A stretch of DNA of 64,000 nucleotides from Cryobacterium sinapicolor (lineage in GTDB: Bacteria > Actinomycetota > Actinomycetes > Actinomycetales > Microbacteriaceae). The notes beneath the pieces are model-generated. The model was given only the letters and a program-made list of their open reading frames with translations. It made no database searches and had not been told where the DNA came from. Both the position numbers and the translations under genes were made by a program. Location: the NCBI RefSeq assembly GCF_004403465.1, contig NZ_SOGQ01000011.1, forward strand, positions 1 through 64,000, written 5' to 3'. Position 1 is the first letter of the stretch. Every line of letters begins with the position of its first letter. Positions 9,927-19,255 of the stretch are shown one piece after another.

Positions 9927-10137
9927 TCAGAAGCTACTCCGGCGCGCCCGCCAGGCCCGCCACGCACCGGTCGACCAGAGCGCCCACGCCGCCAGCAGCG
10001 GCTGGAAGAGCAGCCGGATGCCGCGGGACAGGTCCGAATCCAGGCCGAACGAATCCGTCGCCGTCACGAACTGGGAGATGTTGCCGGGGAATCGAGGTGC
10101 GGTTCGTGCGGGTGCCGGTGGCAGCGACTGCGGTCAT
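9927..10137 (-). pseudogene. Small gene with an apparent frameshift
   Basis: An ATG at 10137 overlaps the stop of the upstream gene as ATGA, the usual coupling in this genome. The first 15 codons have GC-rich third positions, but the frame then loses that bias. From about 10092 onward the bias moves to the neighbouring frame, which reads NISQFVTATDSFGLDSDLSR and then a hydrophobic stretch to a TGA at 9929-9927. One extra base near 10092 would explain both. The restored protein would be about 69 residues, with one hydrophobic helix. This is either a recent frameshift or a sequencing error. No family recognised. Confidence 0.6.
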
Positions 10138-10442
10138 TCCCCGACTTTAGCCGCGATCTCGGCGTCGGTCCGGGCGTTGAAGATGCCCCACATGATGTGC
10201 GTCGGGCCACTGCCGTCGCTGCCGGGCGCCGAAGCCCGGCTGATCCAGCGCGCGGCGGCGGCGGTGGCGCCGAGCGCCGTCAGTGACGGGGCGATCCGGG
10301 TCTTGCGAATCTTGCCGGCCATCACGCCGCCATCCGGCGCGAGCCTCCAGCCGCGGCTCGAGGCGAGCACCTGCCCGACTTCCTCGTCGGTGAGCCACCG
10401 GGAGAAGCTCCGGCTGGGTGGGTCGATCGCGGTGAGCTTCAT
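10134..10442 (-). CDS. Conserved hypothetical small protein
   Basis: A 102-residue basic protein whose ATG (10442-10440) overlaps the stop of the PfkB gene as ATGA. It has no signal peptide. A central small-residue helix (SLTALGATAAAARWIS) may be membrane-associated or packed, and the C-terminus reads TDAEIAAKVGE. I do not recognise a family. Its position between the sugar kinase and the frameshifted small gene suggests a three-gene transcript. Confidence 0.65.
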   Translation of the reverse strand: MKLTAIDPPSRSFSRWLTDEEVGQVLASSRGWRLAPDGGVMAGKIRKTRIAPSLTALGATAAAARWISRASAPGSDGSGPTHIMWGIFNARTDAEIAAKVGE

Positions 10443-11398
10443 GCGAGCGCCACCAGCTCGGCCTCGAGCCGTTCGACATCCGCCCGGTGACAGAGTTCCG
10501 TGGCCGGTGTCATCGCGGTGGCGCTGCCGGCGGCGACGGCGGCCCGGAAGGCCCGGTCTACCGGGTGTCCCTGCGCGATCCGCAGAACGAAGGCACCGAG
10601 GAAGCTGTCTCCGGCCCCGACGGTGCTTTGCACCGTGACCGGCGGCACGCCCAGACGAATGATCCCGCTCTTCGTGGCGAGCACGGCTCCCGCTCCGCCG
10701 AGCGTCAGTGCGACGACCTCCGCCGACCCTCGGGCGACGAGTTCGACGGCCGCGTCGATCTTGCTCTGTTCGGTGTCCAGGCTCGCGCCGACGAGTTCGC
10801 CCAACTCGCGCCCACTCGGTTTGACCAGGTAGACGCCCTCGTCGAGCGCTGCGGCCAGTGCCGGACCGGACGTGTCCACGATGCAGCGGGCGTCGCGCTC
10901 GTGCGCCAGACGCGTGACCCGGGCGTAGAAGTCGTCCGGCACTCCCGGCGGCAGGCTGCCGCTGGCGACCACATAGCCGCCCACCGGAATGGACTCTCCC
11001 ACGACAGCGAGGCAGGCCCGCCACTCGGTCTCGCTCAGCTCGGGTCCCTCCAGCACGAAGCGGAATTGTTTGCCGGTGCCCGTCTCGTCGACGGTGAAGC
11101 TCTCGCGGGTGCTGCCCTGGATCGGCACAGCCAGGGTCGGGATGCGTTCGGCTTCGATCAACCGGCGGAAGGACTCGCCGGTCGGGCCGCCCGCGGTGTA
11201 CACGGCCAGGGCCTGCCCGCCGAGCCGTTGCACCACCCGGGCCACGTTCACACCGCCGCCGCCCGGGTCGAGGCGTGACCGGCCGCAGCGCATCTTGTGC
11301 TCGCTGATCACCTGCTCGGTCGACGTGCTGATGTCGAGAGCGGGGTTCACGGTCAGGGTGAGAATCGGCCGCAGCACGGCGGCTCGGGGGGAATCCAT
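10439..11398 (-). CDS. PfkB-family sugar kinase (1-phosphofructokinase-like)
   Basis: A 319-residue ribokinase-fold kinase. Signature one (substrate side) is the DPGGGGVNVARV segment near residues 45-55. Signature two is GAGDSFLGAF at 261-270, with D264 as the likely catalytic base. The GGGGVNVAR form and the TLTVNPALD beginning match the 1-phosphofructokinase/tagatose-6-phosphate/6-phosphofructokinase-2 subgroup, so the substrate is probably a phosphorylated hexose. I chose the ATG at 11398; an in-frame extension to 11650 does not look like protein of this family. The two downstream genes overlap it by four bases each. Confidence 0.85.
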   Translation of the reverse strand: MDSPRAAVLRPILTLTVNPALDISTSTEQVISEHKMRCGRSRLDPGGGGVNVARVVQRLGGQALAVYTAGGPTGESFRRLIEAERIPTLAVPIQGSTRESFTVDETGTGKQFRFVLEGPELSETEWRACLAVVGESIPVGGYVVASGSLPPGVPDDFYARVTRLAHERDARCIVDTSGPALAAALDEGVYLVKPSGRELGELVGASLDTEQSKIDAAVELVARGSAEVVALTLGGAGAVLATKSGIIRLGVPPVTVQSTVGAGDSFLGAFVLRIAQGHPVDRAFRAAVAAGSATAMTPATELCHRADVERLEAELVALA

Positions 11399-11494
11399 GG
11401 TCTCAGCGTAGAAGAATTCCCCGCACGCCTCGTGCTGGTGCGGCCTTCGGCCGATAATCGAAGCATTCGCCATTCGATCGAGAGAGGTTTCACC

Positions 11495-11911
11495 ATGACA
11501 ACCCAACTCAATCCCTACCTGGGGTTCAGGGACAACACCCGGGAAGCGATGGAGTTCTACCGTTCGGTGTTCGGCGGTGAGCTGACGATGAGCACCTTCG
11601 CCGAATTCGAGGCCAGCGACGATCCGGCCGAGCAGGACAAGATCATGCACGCCATGCTGACCACCGAGGACGGGCTGGTGCTGATGGGCGCCGATACTCC
11701 GAACCGGATGGAGTACCGACCGGGCACGAACTATTCCGTGTCGCTGAGCGGTGACGACGAACCGGCGCTGCGCGGCTACTGGGACGGGCTCGCGGCCGGG
11801 GGAACCGTCATCATGCCGCTCGCGCCGTCACCGTGGATGGACAGCTTCGGCATGTGCGTCGACAAATTCGGCGTGAGCTGGATGGTGAACATCGCTGCCC
11901 CCTCCGCTTAG
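11495..11911 (+). CDS. VOC-family protein (PhnB/glyoxalase-like)
   Basis: A 138-residue protein of the vicinal oxygen chelate fold, PhnB-like branch. It begins with LNPYLGFRDNTREAMEFYR and ends with the typical WMDSFGMCVDKFGVSWMVN block. The ATG at 11495 follows AGAGAGG at 11481-11487. Such proteins bind metals or small ligands, but the precise reaction cannot be read from sequence; many lack the full metal triad. Divergent from the PfkB gene. Confidence 0.85.
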   Translation: MTTQLNPYLGFRDNTREAMEFYRSVFGGELTMSTFAEFEASDDPAEQDKIMHAMLTTEDGLVLMGADTPNRMEYRPGTNYSVSLSGDDEPALRGYWDGLAAGGTVIMPLAPSPWMDSFGMCVDKFGVSWMVNIAAPSA

Positions 11912-11922
11912 GCCCGCGTCAG

Positions 11923-12918
11923 ATGGCCATCCGGCTGACCCGTCTCGCGGTGAACGACGTCGCCTATATGCGGGAGACCGTGTTCTTCGACGGCGAGCGT
12001 CTTCGCGAGCGGGTCAGCCGGTTCTGGATTCTGCTCGTGCTCGCGTCGGTCATCGCCGCGGCCGGTGTCGCCTCCGATTCCACGGCCACCGTGATCGGCG
12101 CGATGATCATCGCGCCACTGATGGTCCCGATCCAAGGCACCATGCTGGCCACCGTACTCGGCGACCCGAAGAATCTCAGCCGGTCGATGGGCCTGATGCT
12201 GGCCGGTGCGGCCGCGGCCGTCGGCATCGCCGTGCTGGTCGGGCTGCTCCTGCCGGTCGACGTCGTGGCCCAGAACAACTCCCAGGTCGCCGCGCGGGTG
12301 CACCCCCGGCTGATCGACCTGCTCGCGGCCCTCGGCACCGGGGTGGTCGGCTCGATCGCACTCGTCCGCCGGGACATCGCCGACGCCCTGCCCGGGGTGG
12401 CGATCGCGATCTCCCTGGTGCCGCCCCTGTCGGTGGTGGGGTTCACGCTCGAGGCCGGGGCGCTCCTGCAGTCGCTGGGCGCGCTGCTCCTGTTCCTGAC
12501 GAATGTCGCCGCCATCCTCGGCACCGGCATCGTGGTGATGGCGCTCTACGGCGTCAACCGGCTGGGTGAGACAGCACCAACGCCCCGGGCCCGCCGTGCG
12601 CACCGGCGCAACGGCATTCTCGTCACCGCAGCCATGGCCGTCACCATCCTCGTGCCTCTGACGCTGTCGAGCGTGAACGTGAGCCGGTCGAGCGCGTTCG
12701 AGGCATCCGTGCAGGCCGTGGCGGAGCGGTGGGCGACGGATGCCGGCTGGATGCTGACGGGCATCACGACCGCCGCCGACAACACGGTCATCGTGAGCCT
12801 TCAGGGTGCCCTCCCACTACCGGACACGACTCTGCTGGAGGAGAGGCTCCGCGCCGCCGAGCTCGACCCGAATCCCGTGCGGATCGTGCTGACCCCGACC
12901 TACACCGTCGACTACTGA
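11923..12918 (+). CDS. DUF389 integral membrane protein
   Basis: A 331-residue membrane protein. The hallmark DUF389 region follows an N-terminal amphipathic stretch and reads SDSTATVIGAMIIAPLMVP. Five to six membrane helices extend to about residue 245, then comes a soluble C-terminal domain of about 85 residues. The ATG at 11923 is 11 bases after the VOC stop, so the two genes may be cotranscribed. No transport substrate is established for this family. Confidence 0.85.
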   Translation: MAIRLTRLAVNDVAYMRETVFFDGERLRERVSRFWILLVLASVIAAAGVASDSTATVIGAMIIAPLMVPIQGTMLATVLGDPKNLSRSMGLMLAGAAAAVGIAVLVGLLLPVDVVAQNNSQVAARVHPRLIDLLAALGTGVVGSIALVRRDIADALPGVAIAISLVPPLSVVGFTLEAGALLQSLGALLLFLTNVAAILGTGIVVMALYGVNRLGETAPTPRARRAHRRNGILVTAAMAVTILVPLTLSSVNVSRSSAFEASVQAVAERWATDAGWMLTGITTAADNTVIVSLQGALPLPDTTLLEERLRAAELDPNPVRIVLTPTYTVDY

Positions 12919-12950
12919 ACGCTGCCCCGGCCCGCCGCTACGATGATGTT

Positions 12951-13682
12951 GTGAAGCCCTTTCTGCTGCTGGCCACCCGTTCCGAGGACGAGGCCGCCGA
13001 CGATGAGTACGCCGGTTTCCTCACGGCCGGCGATCTGACCCCCGACCAGCTCCACCGGGTGCGGCTCGAAGCCGCGCCGATGCCGTCGATCGACCTGGAC
13101 GAGTACTCGGGCATCATCGTGGGCGGCAGCCCGTATAACGCGAGCGACCCTGCCGCGGTCAAGTCGCCCGTGCAGCTCCGCGTCGAGGCCGAGCTGGCTG
13201 CCCTCCTCGACCAGGTGCTGGCCCGGGACTTCCCCTTCCTGGGTGCCTGTTACGGCGTCGGACTGCTCACCGGCCATCTGAGCGGCGTGCTCGACGGCAC
13301 TTGGTCAGAGGAGGCCGGACCCACCTGGATCTCCCTGACCGAGGAGGGCACAGTCGACCAGCTGTTCGCCGCACTCGCGCCGACCTTCCAGGCTTTCGTC
13401 GGACACAAGGAGGCGTGTTCGCAGCTGCCGCCCGGCGCCGTTCTGCTGGCGACCGGGCAGAACTGTCCCGTGCAGGCGTTCCGGGTCGGCCGGAACGTCT
13501 ACGCGACGCAATTCCATCCGGAACTGACCAACGCCGGCATCCTGACCCGCATCCGCATCTACCGCGAATACGGCTACTTCAATCCCAACGGTATGGACGA
13601 GGTCATCGCGGCGATCGACGCTTCCGTCGTCACCGAGCCGGCCAACCTGATGAAAGCCTTCGTTCTGCGCTTCGGCCGGTAG
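12951..13682 (+). CDS. Class I glutamine amidotransferase-like protein
   Basis: A 243-residue stand-alone class I GATase. The nucleophile is C100 in PFLGACYGVGLL and the partner residues are H189 and E191 in ATQFHPEL; the oxyanion region is IIVGGSPYN. Such enzymes release ammonia from glutamine; stand-alone members of the GuaA-like group often act on unidentified amines. The GTG start at 12951 removes a non-homologous upstream extension. The C-terminus carries an extra helical region after the catalytic Glu. Confidence 0.85.
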   Translation: MKPFLLLATRSEDEAADDEYAGFLTAGDLTPDQLHRVRLEAAPMPSIDLDEYSGIIVGGSPYNASDPAAVKSPVQLRVEAELAALLDQVLARDFPFLGACYGVGLLTGHLSGVLDGTWSEEAGPTWISLTEEGTVDQLFAALAPTFQAFVGHKEACSQLPPGAVLLATGQNCPVQAFRVGRNVYATQFHPELTNAGILTRIRIYREYGYFNPNGMDEVIAAIDASVVTEPANLMKAFVLRFGR

Positions 13683-13737
13683 CGCGGGGGCAAGGCAGGC
13701 GCGGGTCCGGAACCGGTCCCGGACCTAGAGTGGTTCC

Positions 13738-15885
13738 ATGGAACTTGAACCAACCGACCGTTCTGCGGCGGCGCTGCTGGAACTGGCACGATCACTCGGG
13801 GTCGACACCTCTTTCACCGGCTGGGACGGGACCTCCCGGGCGGTCGACGCCGGGACACTGCGTGAGGTGCTGGGTGCCCTCGGCGTTCCCGCCGGCACGC
13901 CCGCCGAGGTCGAAGCGGCACTGACCGAACAGGGCCTGGCGCCCTGGCGTCGGCTGCTGCCTCCCGTCGTGGTGCTCCGCGAGGGCGGCGAGGTCGGGGT
14001 TCCCGTGCACGCCGGCACCGGTGCGTCGGTCCTCATCTGGATCATCGCCGAGGACGGCACCCGGCACGAGGTGTCCCGCCAGAGCCCCTGGGAGAACCCC
14101 CGCACCGTTGACGGCCGGCCGACCAGCCGGGCGACGTTCCAGATTCCGGCCGGTCTGCCTCTGGGCTGGCACCGGCTGCACGCCGCGAGCGGGGACCGGA
14201 CGGCGGACTGCGCCCTCGTCGTGACCCCGCGCGTGCTCGAGACCACCCGCAACCTGGCCGGGCGCCGCGACTGGGGCCTGATGGCCCAGCTCTATTCGGT
14301 GCGCTCCTCCCGCAGCTGGGGCATCGGCGACTTCGCCGACCTGGCCGACCTGGCCGCCATCTCCGGCGATCAGTACGGCGCCGGCTTCGTGCTGGTCAAT
14401 CCGCTGCACGCGTCCGAGCCGGCCCCGCCGGTCGAGCCGTCCCCCTACCTGCCGTCGAGCCGGCGCTTCTTCCACCCGCTGTACATCCGGGTCGAGGATG
14501 TCCCCGAGTACGCCTACCTCGCCCCGGCGGCACGCGCCGTCGTCGAGTCCCTCGCGTTCCGGCAGCATCCGGCCAACCTGGAGCCGGACCATCTCGACCG
14601 CGACTCCGCCTACTCCGCCAAACTGACCGCGCTGGAGGCGGTGCACCAGGTGCCGCGCAGCCCCGCCCGCGCCCACCGCTTCGACGAATTCCGTGCCGAG
14701 CAGGGTCAGGGTCTGGCCGACTTCGCGCTCTGGTGCGCCCTGTCCGAACTGTTCCCGACGGATGCGCCGGAATGGTCGGTCGAGCCCCGTGGCCCTCGCG
14801 GTCCCTTCGCCGCCGAGCACCGGGAGCAGCTTGCCGACCGCATCGAATTCCACAGCTGGTTGCAGTGGCTCTGTGACCAGCAGCTGGAGACCGCGCAGCG
14901 CGCGGCGAGGGACGCCGGGATGGCCATCGGTATCGTGCACGACCTCGCGGTCGGGGTGCAGTTCACCGGCTCCGACGCCTGGACGCTGCGGGACGTGCTC
15001 GCCCCGGGCATGACAGTGGGCGCGCCGCCGGACATGTTCAACCAGCAGGGCCAGAACTGGTCGCAGCCGCCCTGGCACCCCGGCCGGCTGGCTGAGTCGG
15101 GCTACGCCGCCTACCGGGACATGCTCCGCAGCATCCTGCACCACGCCGGCGGCATCCGGGTAGACCATATCCTGGGACTGTTCCGGCTCTGGTGGATCCC
15201 GGTCGGCGCCGGGCCGGGGGAGGGCACCTATGTGCACTACGACCACGAGGCGCTGATCGGCATCCTGGCCCTCGAAGCCCAGCGGGCCGGTGCGGTCGTG
15301 ATCGGCGAGGACCTCGGCGTCTTCGAGCCGTGGGTGCGCGACTACCTGGCCGAACGCGGCATCTTCGGCACCTCGATCCTGTGGTTCGAGCGGGAGAATG
15401 ACGTGCCGCTGGCCCCCGACCGGTACCGTCAGGCCTGCCTGACCAGCGTGAACACCCACGACCTGCCGCCGACGGCGGGCTACCTCGCCGGCGACCATGT
15501 GGCCCTGCGCGAGTCGCTCGGCCTGCTCGGGCGCCCGGTGGAGGTGGAGCGCGCCGCCGACCTCGCCGAGCAGTCCGCCATGCTCGCCGCGCTGCGCGAA
15601 CGGGGCCTGCTGCCGCCGGTCGGCACCGAGCCGGCCCCGACCGTGCAGGAGACGGTCGAGGCGCTCTATGCGTACACCGCGTTGACGCCCTCGTCGCTCC
15701 TCGGCGTGGCCCTGGTCGACGCGGTCGGCGAGCGCCGCACGCAGAACCAGCCCGGGACCTCGGACGAGTACCCGAATTGGCGCATCCCGCTGGCCGGCCC
15801 GGACGGTGCGTCCGTGCTGATCGACGACCTGCCCGCCAACGCCCGCTTCGCCGCCCTGGTGGAGGCGATCCGCACCCGGCCCTGA
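13738..15885 (+). CDS. malQ: 4-alpha-glucanotransferase (amylomaltase)
   Basis: A 715-residue GH77 enzyme that transfers alpha-1,4-glucan segments in maltodextrin and glycogen turnover. An N-terminal region of about 150 residues, common in actinobacterial MalQ, precedes the barrel. Visible GH77 blocks are SSRSWGIGDFADL, the catalytic-region GGIRVDHILGLFRLWWIP with its nucleophile Asp, the GEDLG block with the acid/base Glu, and SVNTHDLPPTAGY. Length and order are normal. It pairs functionally with the maltokinase gene 2 kb downstream, although that gene is on the other strand. Confidence 0.95.
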   Translation: MELEPTDRSAAALLELARSLGVDTSFTGWDGTSRAVDAGTLREVLGALGVPAGTPAEVEAALTEQGLAPWRRLLPPVVVLREGGEVGVPVHAGTGASVLIWIIAEDGTRHEVSRQSPWENPRTVDGRPTSRATFQIPAGLPLGWHRLHAASGDRTADCALVVTPRVLETTRNLAGRRDWGLMAQLYSVRSSRSWGIGDFADLADLAAISGDQYGAGFVLVNPLHASEPAPPVEPSPYLPSSRRFFHPLYIRVEDVPEYAYLAPAARAVVESLAFRQHPANLEPDHLDRDSAYSAKLTALEAVHQVPRSPARAHRFDEFRAEQGQGLADFALWCALSELFPTDAPEWSVEPRGPRGPFAAEHREQLADRIEFHSWLQWLCDQQLETAQRAARDAGMAIGIVHDLAVGVQFTGSDAWTLRDVLAPGMTVGAPPDMFNQQGQNWSQPPWHPGRLAESGYAAYRDMLRSILHHAGGIRVDHILGLFRLWWIPVGAGPGEGTYVHYDHEALIGILALEAQRAGAVVIGEDLGVFEPWVRDYLAERGIFGTSILWFERENDVPLAPDRYRQACLTSVNTHDLPPTAGYLAGDHVALRESLGLLGRPVEVERAADLAEQSAMLAALRERGLLPPVGTEPAPTVQETVEALYAYTALTPSSLLGVALVDAVGERRTQNQPGTSDEYPNWRIPLAGPDGASVLIDDLPANARFAALVEAIRTRP

Positions 15886-15977
15886 CCTGTGGCCTGCACG
15901 AAATGCAACCTGTTCCCGCCACACCTGCAACGGGTCGTATTCCGTTCCGGGCATTCGAACCGAGGAAGATGGATCGG

Positions 15978-17681
15978 ATGACCACCTCCCCGAGCACCAC
16001 CACCTTCCGAGGCGCGCGCGACCACCTCCTCCAGCTGCGCGACGATCACCCGCGCGCCGCGGCCGAGTTCGTGTGGCCGGATGTGGGCGCGAACTTCAAC
16101 TGGGCCGTCGACTGGTTCGACGTCGTGGCCGCTGGCAACGACAAGACCGCCCTGTGGATCGTGGAGGAGGACGGCCGCGAACTGAAGGTGACCTTCAGTG
16201 AGATGTCGGCGCGCTCCGATCAGGTGGCCACCTGGCTGAGCCGGTGCGGCGTCGGGCATGGCGACCACGTGATGCTGATGCTGGGCAACCAGGTCGAACT
16301 CTGGGAACTGATGCTCGCCATCATGAAGGTGGGCGCGGTCATCCTGCCCACGTCCACGGTGCTCGCGTCCGGCGACCTGGCCGACCGGGTCCATCGCGGC
16401 GGCGTGCAGCACGTGATCGCCAACGCCGGCGACGCGGCCAAGTTCGACGGGGTGCCCGGCGACTTCTCCCGCATCTGCGTTGGTGCGGCCACCCCCGGCT
16501 GGGCCGATTACGCGGATGCCGCGCTCGTCACGGCCGAGAAGCCCGCCGTTGTCGTGTCCTCCGACGACGCGTCCCTGATCTACTTCACCTCGGGCACCAC
16601 CAGCAAACCCAAGATGGTGGTGCACACCCAGACGTCCTACCCGGTGGGGCACCTCACCACGATGTACTGGATCGGGCTCCGCCCGGGCGACGTGCACCTG
16701 GCAATCAGCTCGCCCGGCTGGGGCAAGCACGCCTGGAGCAGCTTCTTCGCCCCGTGGATCGCCGAGGCCACCGTCTTCGTCTACAACTACGCCCGATTCG
16801 ACCCGATCGCCCTCGCCCAGCAGCTGCACCGTGCGAAGGTGACCACCTTCTGCGCCCCACCGACCGTGTGGCGCATGCTGATCCAGTCCGACGTCGGCGC
16901 CAGGCCCGTGGGCCTGCGCGAGATCCTCTCGGCCGGCGAGCCGCTCAACCCGGAGGTCATCCACCAGATCCAGCGGTCCTGGGGACTCACCATCCGGGAC
17001 GGCTACGGCCAGACCGAGACCACGGCGATCGTGGGCAACGCCCCCGGTTCCACCCTCCTGGCCGGGTCGATGGGGCTACCCCTGCCGGGCGTCGCGATCA
17101 CCCTGCTCGACCCGATCACGGGGGAGGAGAGCGACGAGGGTGAGATCTGCCTCGACCTGTCCCGCACCGCGGTGAACCTGATGGCCGGATACCACGGCGA
17201 TCCCGAACGCACCAGGGAGGCCGTGCGCGACGGCTACTTCCACACCGGCGACGTCGCCCATCGCGACTTCGGGGGCTACATCACCTTCATCGGCCGGACC
17301 GACGACATCTTCAAGTCCTCCGACTACAAGGTCTCCCCATTCGAGGTCGAGAGCGTGCTGCTGGAGCACCCGGCCGTCGCCGAGGCGGCCGTCGTGCCCG
17401 CGCCCGACGACACTCGGCTGAACATCGCCAAGGCCTACATCGCGCTCGCCGCGGGCTGGGAATCCAACGGTGAGACGGCGCTCTCCGTGCTGCGCCACGC
17501 CCGCACCGGCCTGCCACCGTACATGCGGGTGCGGCGGGTCGAGTTTTACGAGCTGCCCAAGACCAGTTCCGGCAAGATCCGCCGGGTCGAACTGCGCATG
17601 CGAGAGGATGCCGCGGCCGCCCGGCGCGAGACCCTGCCCGATGAGTGGCGCGACGACCAGTTCCCCGAGCTCAAGCGCTGA
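15978..17681 (+). CDS. AMP-binding acyl-CoA synthetase
   Basis: A 567-residue acyl-adenylate-forming enzyme of the medium-chain acyl-CoA synthetase type. The P-loop-like motif YFTSGTTSKPKM, the DGYGQTETT block, the TGD hinge region and the C-terminal KTSSGKIRR lysine motif are all present. It converts a carboxylic acid, ATP and CoA to acyl-CoA. I chose the second ATG (15978) because GAGGAAG at 15962-15968 is correctly spaced for it, while the first ATG at 15969 is directly against the SD. It converges on the maltokinase gene with repeat copy 2 between. Confidence 0.9.
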   Translation: MTTSPSTTTFRGARDHLLQLRDDHPRAAAEFVWPDVGANFNWAVDWFDVVAAGNDKTALWIVEEDGRELKVTFSEMSARSDQVATWLSRCGVGHGDHVMLMLGNQVELWELMLAIMKVGAVILPTSTVLASGDLADRVHRGGVQHVIANAGDAAKFDGVPGDFSRICVGAATPGWADYADAALVTAEKPAVVVSSDDASLIYFTSGTTSKPKMVVHTQTSYPVGHLTTMYWIGLRPGDVHLAISSPGWGKHAWSSFFAPWIAEATVFVYNYARFDPIALAQQLHRAKVTTFCAPPTVWRMLIQSDVGARPVGLREILSAGEPLNPEVIHQIQRSWGLTIRDGYGQTETTAIVGNAPGSTLLAGSMGLPLPGVAITLLDPITGEESDEGEICLDLSRTAVNLMAGYHGDPERTREAVRDGYFHTGDVAHRDFGGYITFIGRTDDIFKSSDYKVSPFEVESVLLEHPAVAEAAVVPAPDDTRLNIAKAYIALAAGWESNGETALSVLRHARTGLPPYMRVRRVEFYELPKTSSGKIRRVELRMREDAAAARRETLPDEWRDDQFPELKR

Positions 17682-17724
17682 CCGGCCGTCGAAACGGCTC
17701 CGATGAGCAGTGGACCCGTCCCGA

Positions 17725-17806
17725 ACGAATTCGACGGAGATTTTGCCCAAAACGCCTCTGAAACCCTGAAAAAGGCTGTTTGACACGAGAATCTCCGTCG
17801 AATTAG
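17725..17806. repeat. Dispersed inverted-end element, copy 2 (opposite orientation)
   Basis: An approximately 82 bp element with GAATTCGACGGAGATTTT at 17727-17744 and the matching arm GAGAATCTCCGTCGAATT at 17787-17804. When reversed, its interior aligns without gaps to copies 1 and 3 and the flank ends TTCGGG as theirs do, so this copy is inverted. It lies between convergent genes, 44 bases after the acyl-CoA synthetase stop. Confidence 0.85.
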
Positions 17807-17827
17807 GACGACCCCGGCCGATCGGAA

Positions 17828-19255
17828 TCAGGGTAGGCCGGCGGAGACCTCCAGAGCCAAACCGCGGATGGCGGCGAGCGGGATCGGCAGCCAGGACGGC
17901 CGGTTGCGGGTCTCGTAGACGGCCTCGTACAGGGCCTTGTCCAGCTCGAACGCGTCGAGAAGGGGCTCCTGACCGGCCAGGCTCTGGCCGGAGCGCGCGG
18001 CGTAGCCGTCGAGGAACGCCTGCCGGCACGCCGCGGCCCATGCCTCCACGGGCGCGGTCCGGTGGTCGGGCGAGGACTGCTCCACCGTGCCGGCCACGTA
18101 GGAGAAGGAGCGCAGCATGCCGGCGATGTCTTTCAGCGGCACATCCGGCTGGGTTCTGTCGAGAAGAGGGCGCAGCGGTTCGCCCTCGAAATCCACCAGG
18201 ACCCAGCCGCGGCCGGGAACCTCGAGCGCCTGGCCGAGGTGGAAATCACCGTGGATGCGCTGCAACCGGGGCCAGTGCGCCGTCTCCGCGCGCGCGAAGA
18301 CCGCCTCGACGGCGCTATGGTAGCCGGTCAGGGCCGGCACCTCGGCGGCGACGCTGCGGTAACGCTCGCGCATCCGCTGCAGCTCGGCGCCGATGACCGC
18401 GGGGGTGGCGTCGTGGGTGGGCATCACGGCGGCCAGGTCCGCGTGCACGGCGGCCGTCGCCTGGCCCAGCGCCCGCGCCTGCTCGCTGAAGTCCGTCCCG
18501 GCCGCGGCCGACGCCAGGGCGGCCCGCCAGGCGTCCGGGGCATCCGGCAGGAACTCCTGAGCGAAGACGAGGTGGCCGGTCAGGATGGTGCCGGGCCGCT
18601 CCGGGGCGGTCCACTCGCCGACCACGCAGCCGACGGGTTCCGGCACGTAGTGCGAGCCGGCCCGGGCCAGGGCCGACTGCACGGACACGTCCGGATTCTC
18701 GCCGGGGTGCAGCATCCGGAACACCTTGCAAATAACGGGGCGGGCCGGGTGCCCGGCGGCGTCCACGCAGTCCAGGATGATCGAGGTGTTCGACTGCTCA
18801 CCGCGGAGCACGCGGCTGGTGAGGACCCGGGCCGGCCGCTCCGCGGGATCGGCGCCCGGCCGGAGCTCGCCGCGGGCCCGCGCGCCGATGTCGCCGGGCG
18901 TGGGCGAGAAGGCCTGGCCCAGGATGAAACCGAGCAGTGCGCGGGCATAGGCCGGATCGTCGGTACCGTCGTAGACCGCGCTGCCGTCGGCGAGGGTGAC
19001 GATGAGGGCCTGCTCGCCTCCGGGCAGGGGAGTGGCCCGGTGGGTCAGGGGCACCTGGTAGAGGGTGCGGCCCGGGGCTGCGTCATCGAGGGCGAGCTCG
19101 GTGCGGATGTCCACCCCGACCTCCTCGCTCGGCAGCACCCAGCTTCCGATGCTGACGAGTCGCGGCACACGACCCTTGTCGGCGAACCAGCGTTGCGTCG
19201 CCACCCAGCGGTTGAGGTAGTCCGGGAGTGGGATTGCACGACCGTTATCAGTCAT
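17828..19255 (-). CDS. Maltokinase-like aminoglycoside-phosphotransferase-fold kinase
   Basis: A 475-residue protein resembling actinobacterial maltokinase (Mak/Pep2), which makes maltose-1-phosphate for the GlgE glycogen pathway. It begins with the N-terminal cap motif WVATQRWFADKGR. The kinase core follows, with the catalytic loop IHGDFHLGQAL and the metal-binding VLVDFEGEP block. The C-terminal part contains the LDGYAARSGQ segment typical of the family. Its ATG overlaps the end of the GNAT gene by 8 bases. malQ nearby supports a role in alpha-glucan metabolism. Confidence 0.85.
   Translation of the reverse strand: MTDNGRAIPLPDYLNRWVATQRWFADKGRVPRLVSIGSWVLPSEEVGVDIRTELALDDAAPGRTLYQVPLTHRATPLPGGEQALIVTLADGSAVYDGTDDPAYARALLGFILGQAFSPTPGDIGARARGELRPGADPAERPARVLTSRVLRGEQSNTSIILDCVDAAGHPARPVICKVFRMLHPGENPDVSVQSALARAGSHYVPEPVGCVVGEWTAPERPGTILTGHLVFAQEFLPDAPDAWRAALASAAAGTDFSEQARALGQATAAVHADLAAVMPTHDATPAVIGAELQRMRERYRSVAAEVPALTGYHSAVEAVFARAETAHWPRLQRIHGDFHLGQALEVPGRGWVLVDFEGEPLRPLLDRTQPDVPLKDIAGMLRSFSYVAGTVEQSSPDHRTAPVEAWAAACRQAFLDGYAARSGQSLAGQEPLLDAFELDKALYEAVYETRNRPSWLPIPLAAIRGLALEVSAGLP

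Noticed and set aside
9727-10638. Plus-strand frame of 303 codons across the small minus genes
   Set aside because: Its third-position GC is low and it overlaps the PfkB, hypothetical and cysteine-rich genes.
13792-15954. Long minus-strand frame opposite malQ (720 codons)
   Set aside because: It is antisense to the conserved GH77 gene and has no recognisable domain.
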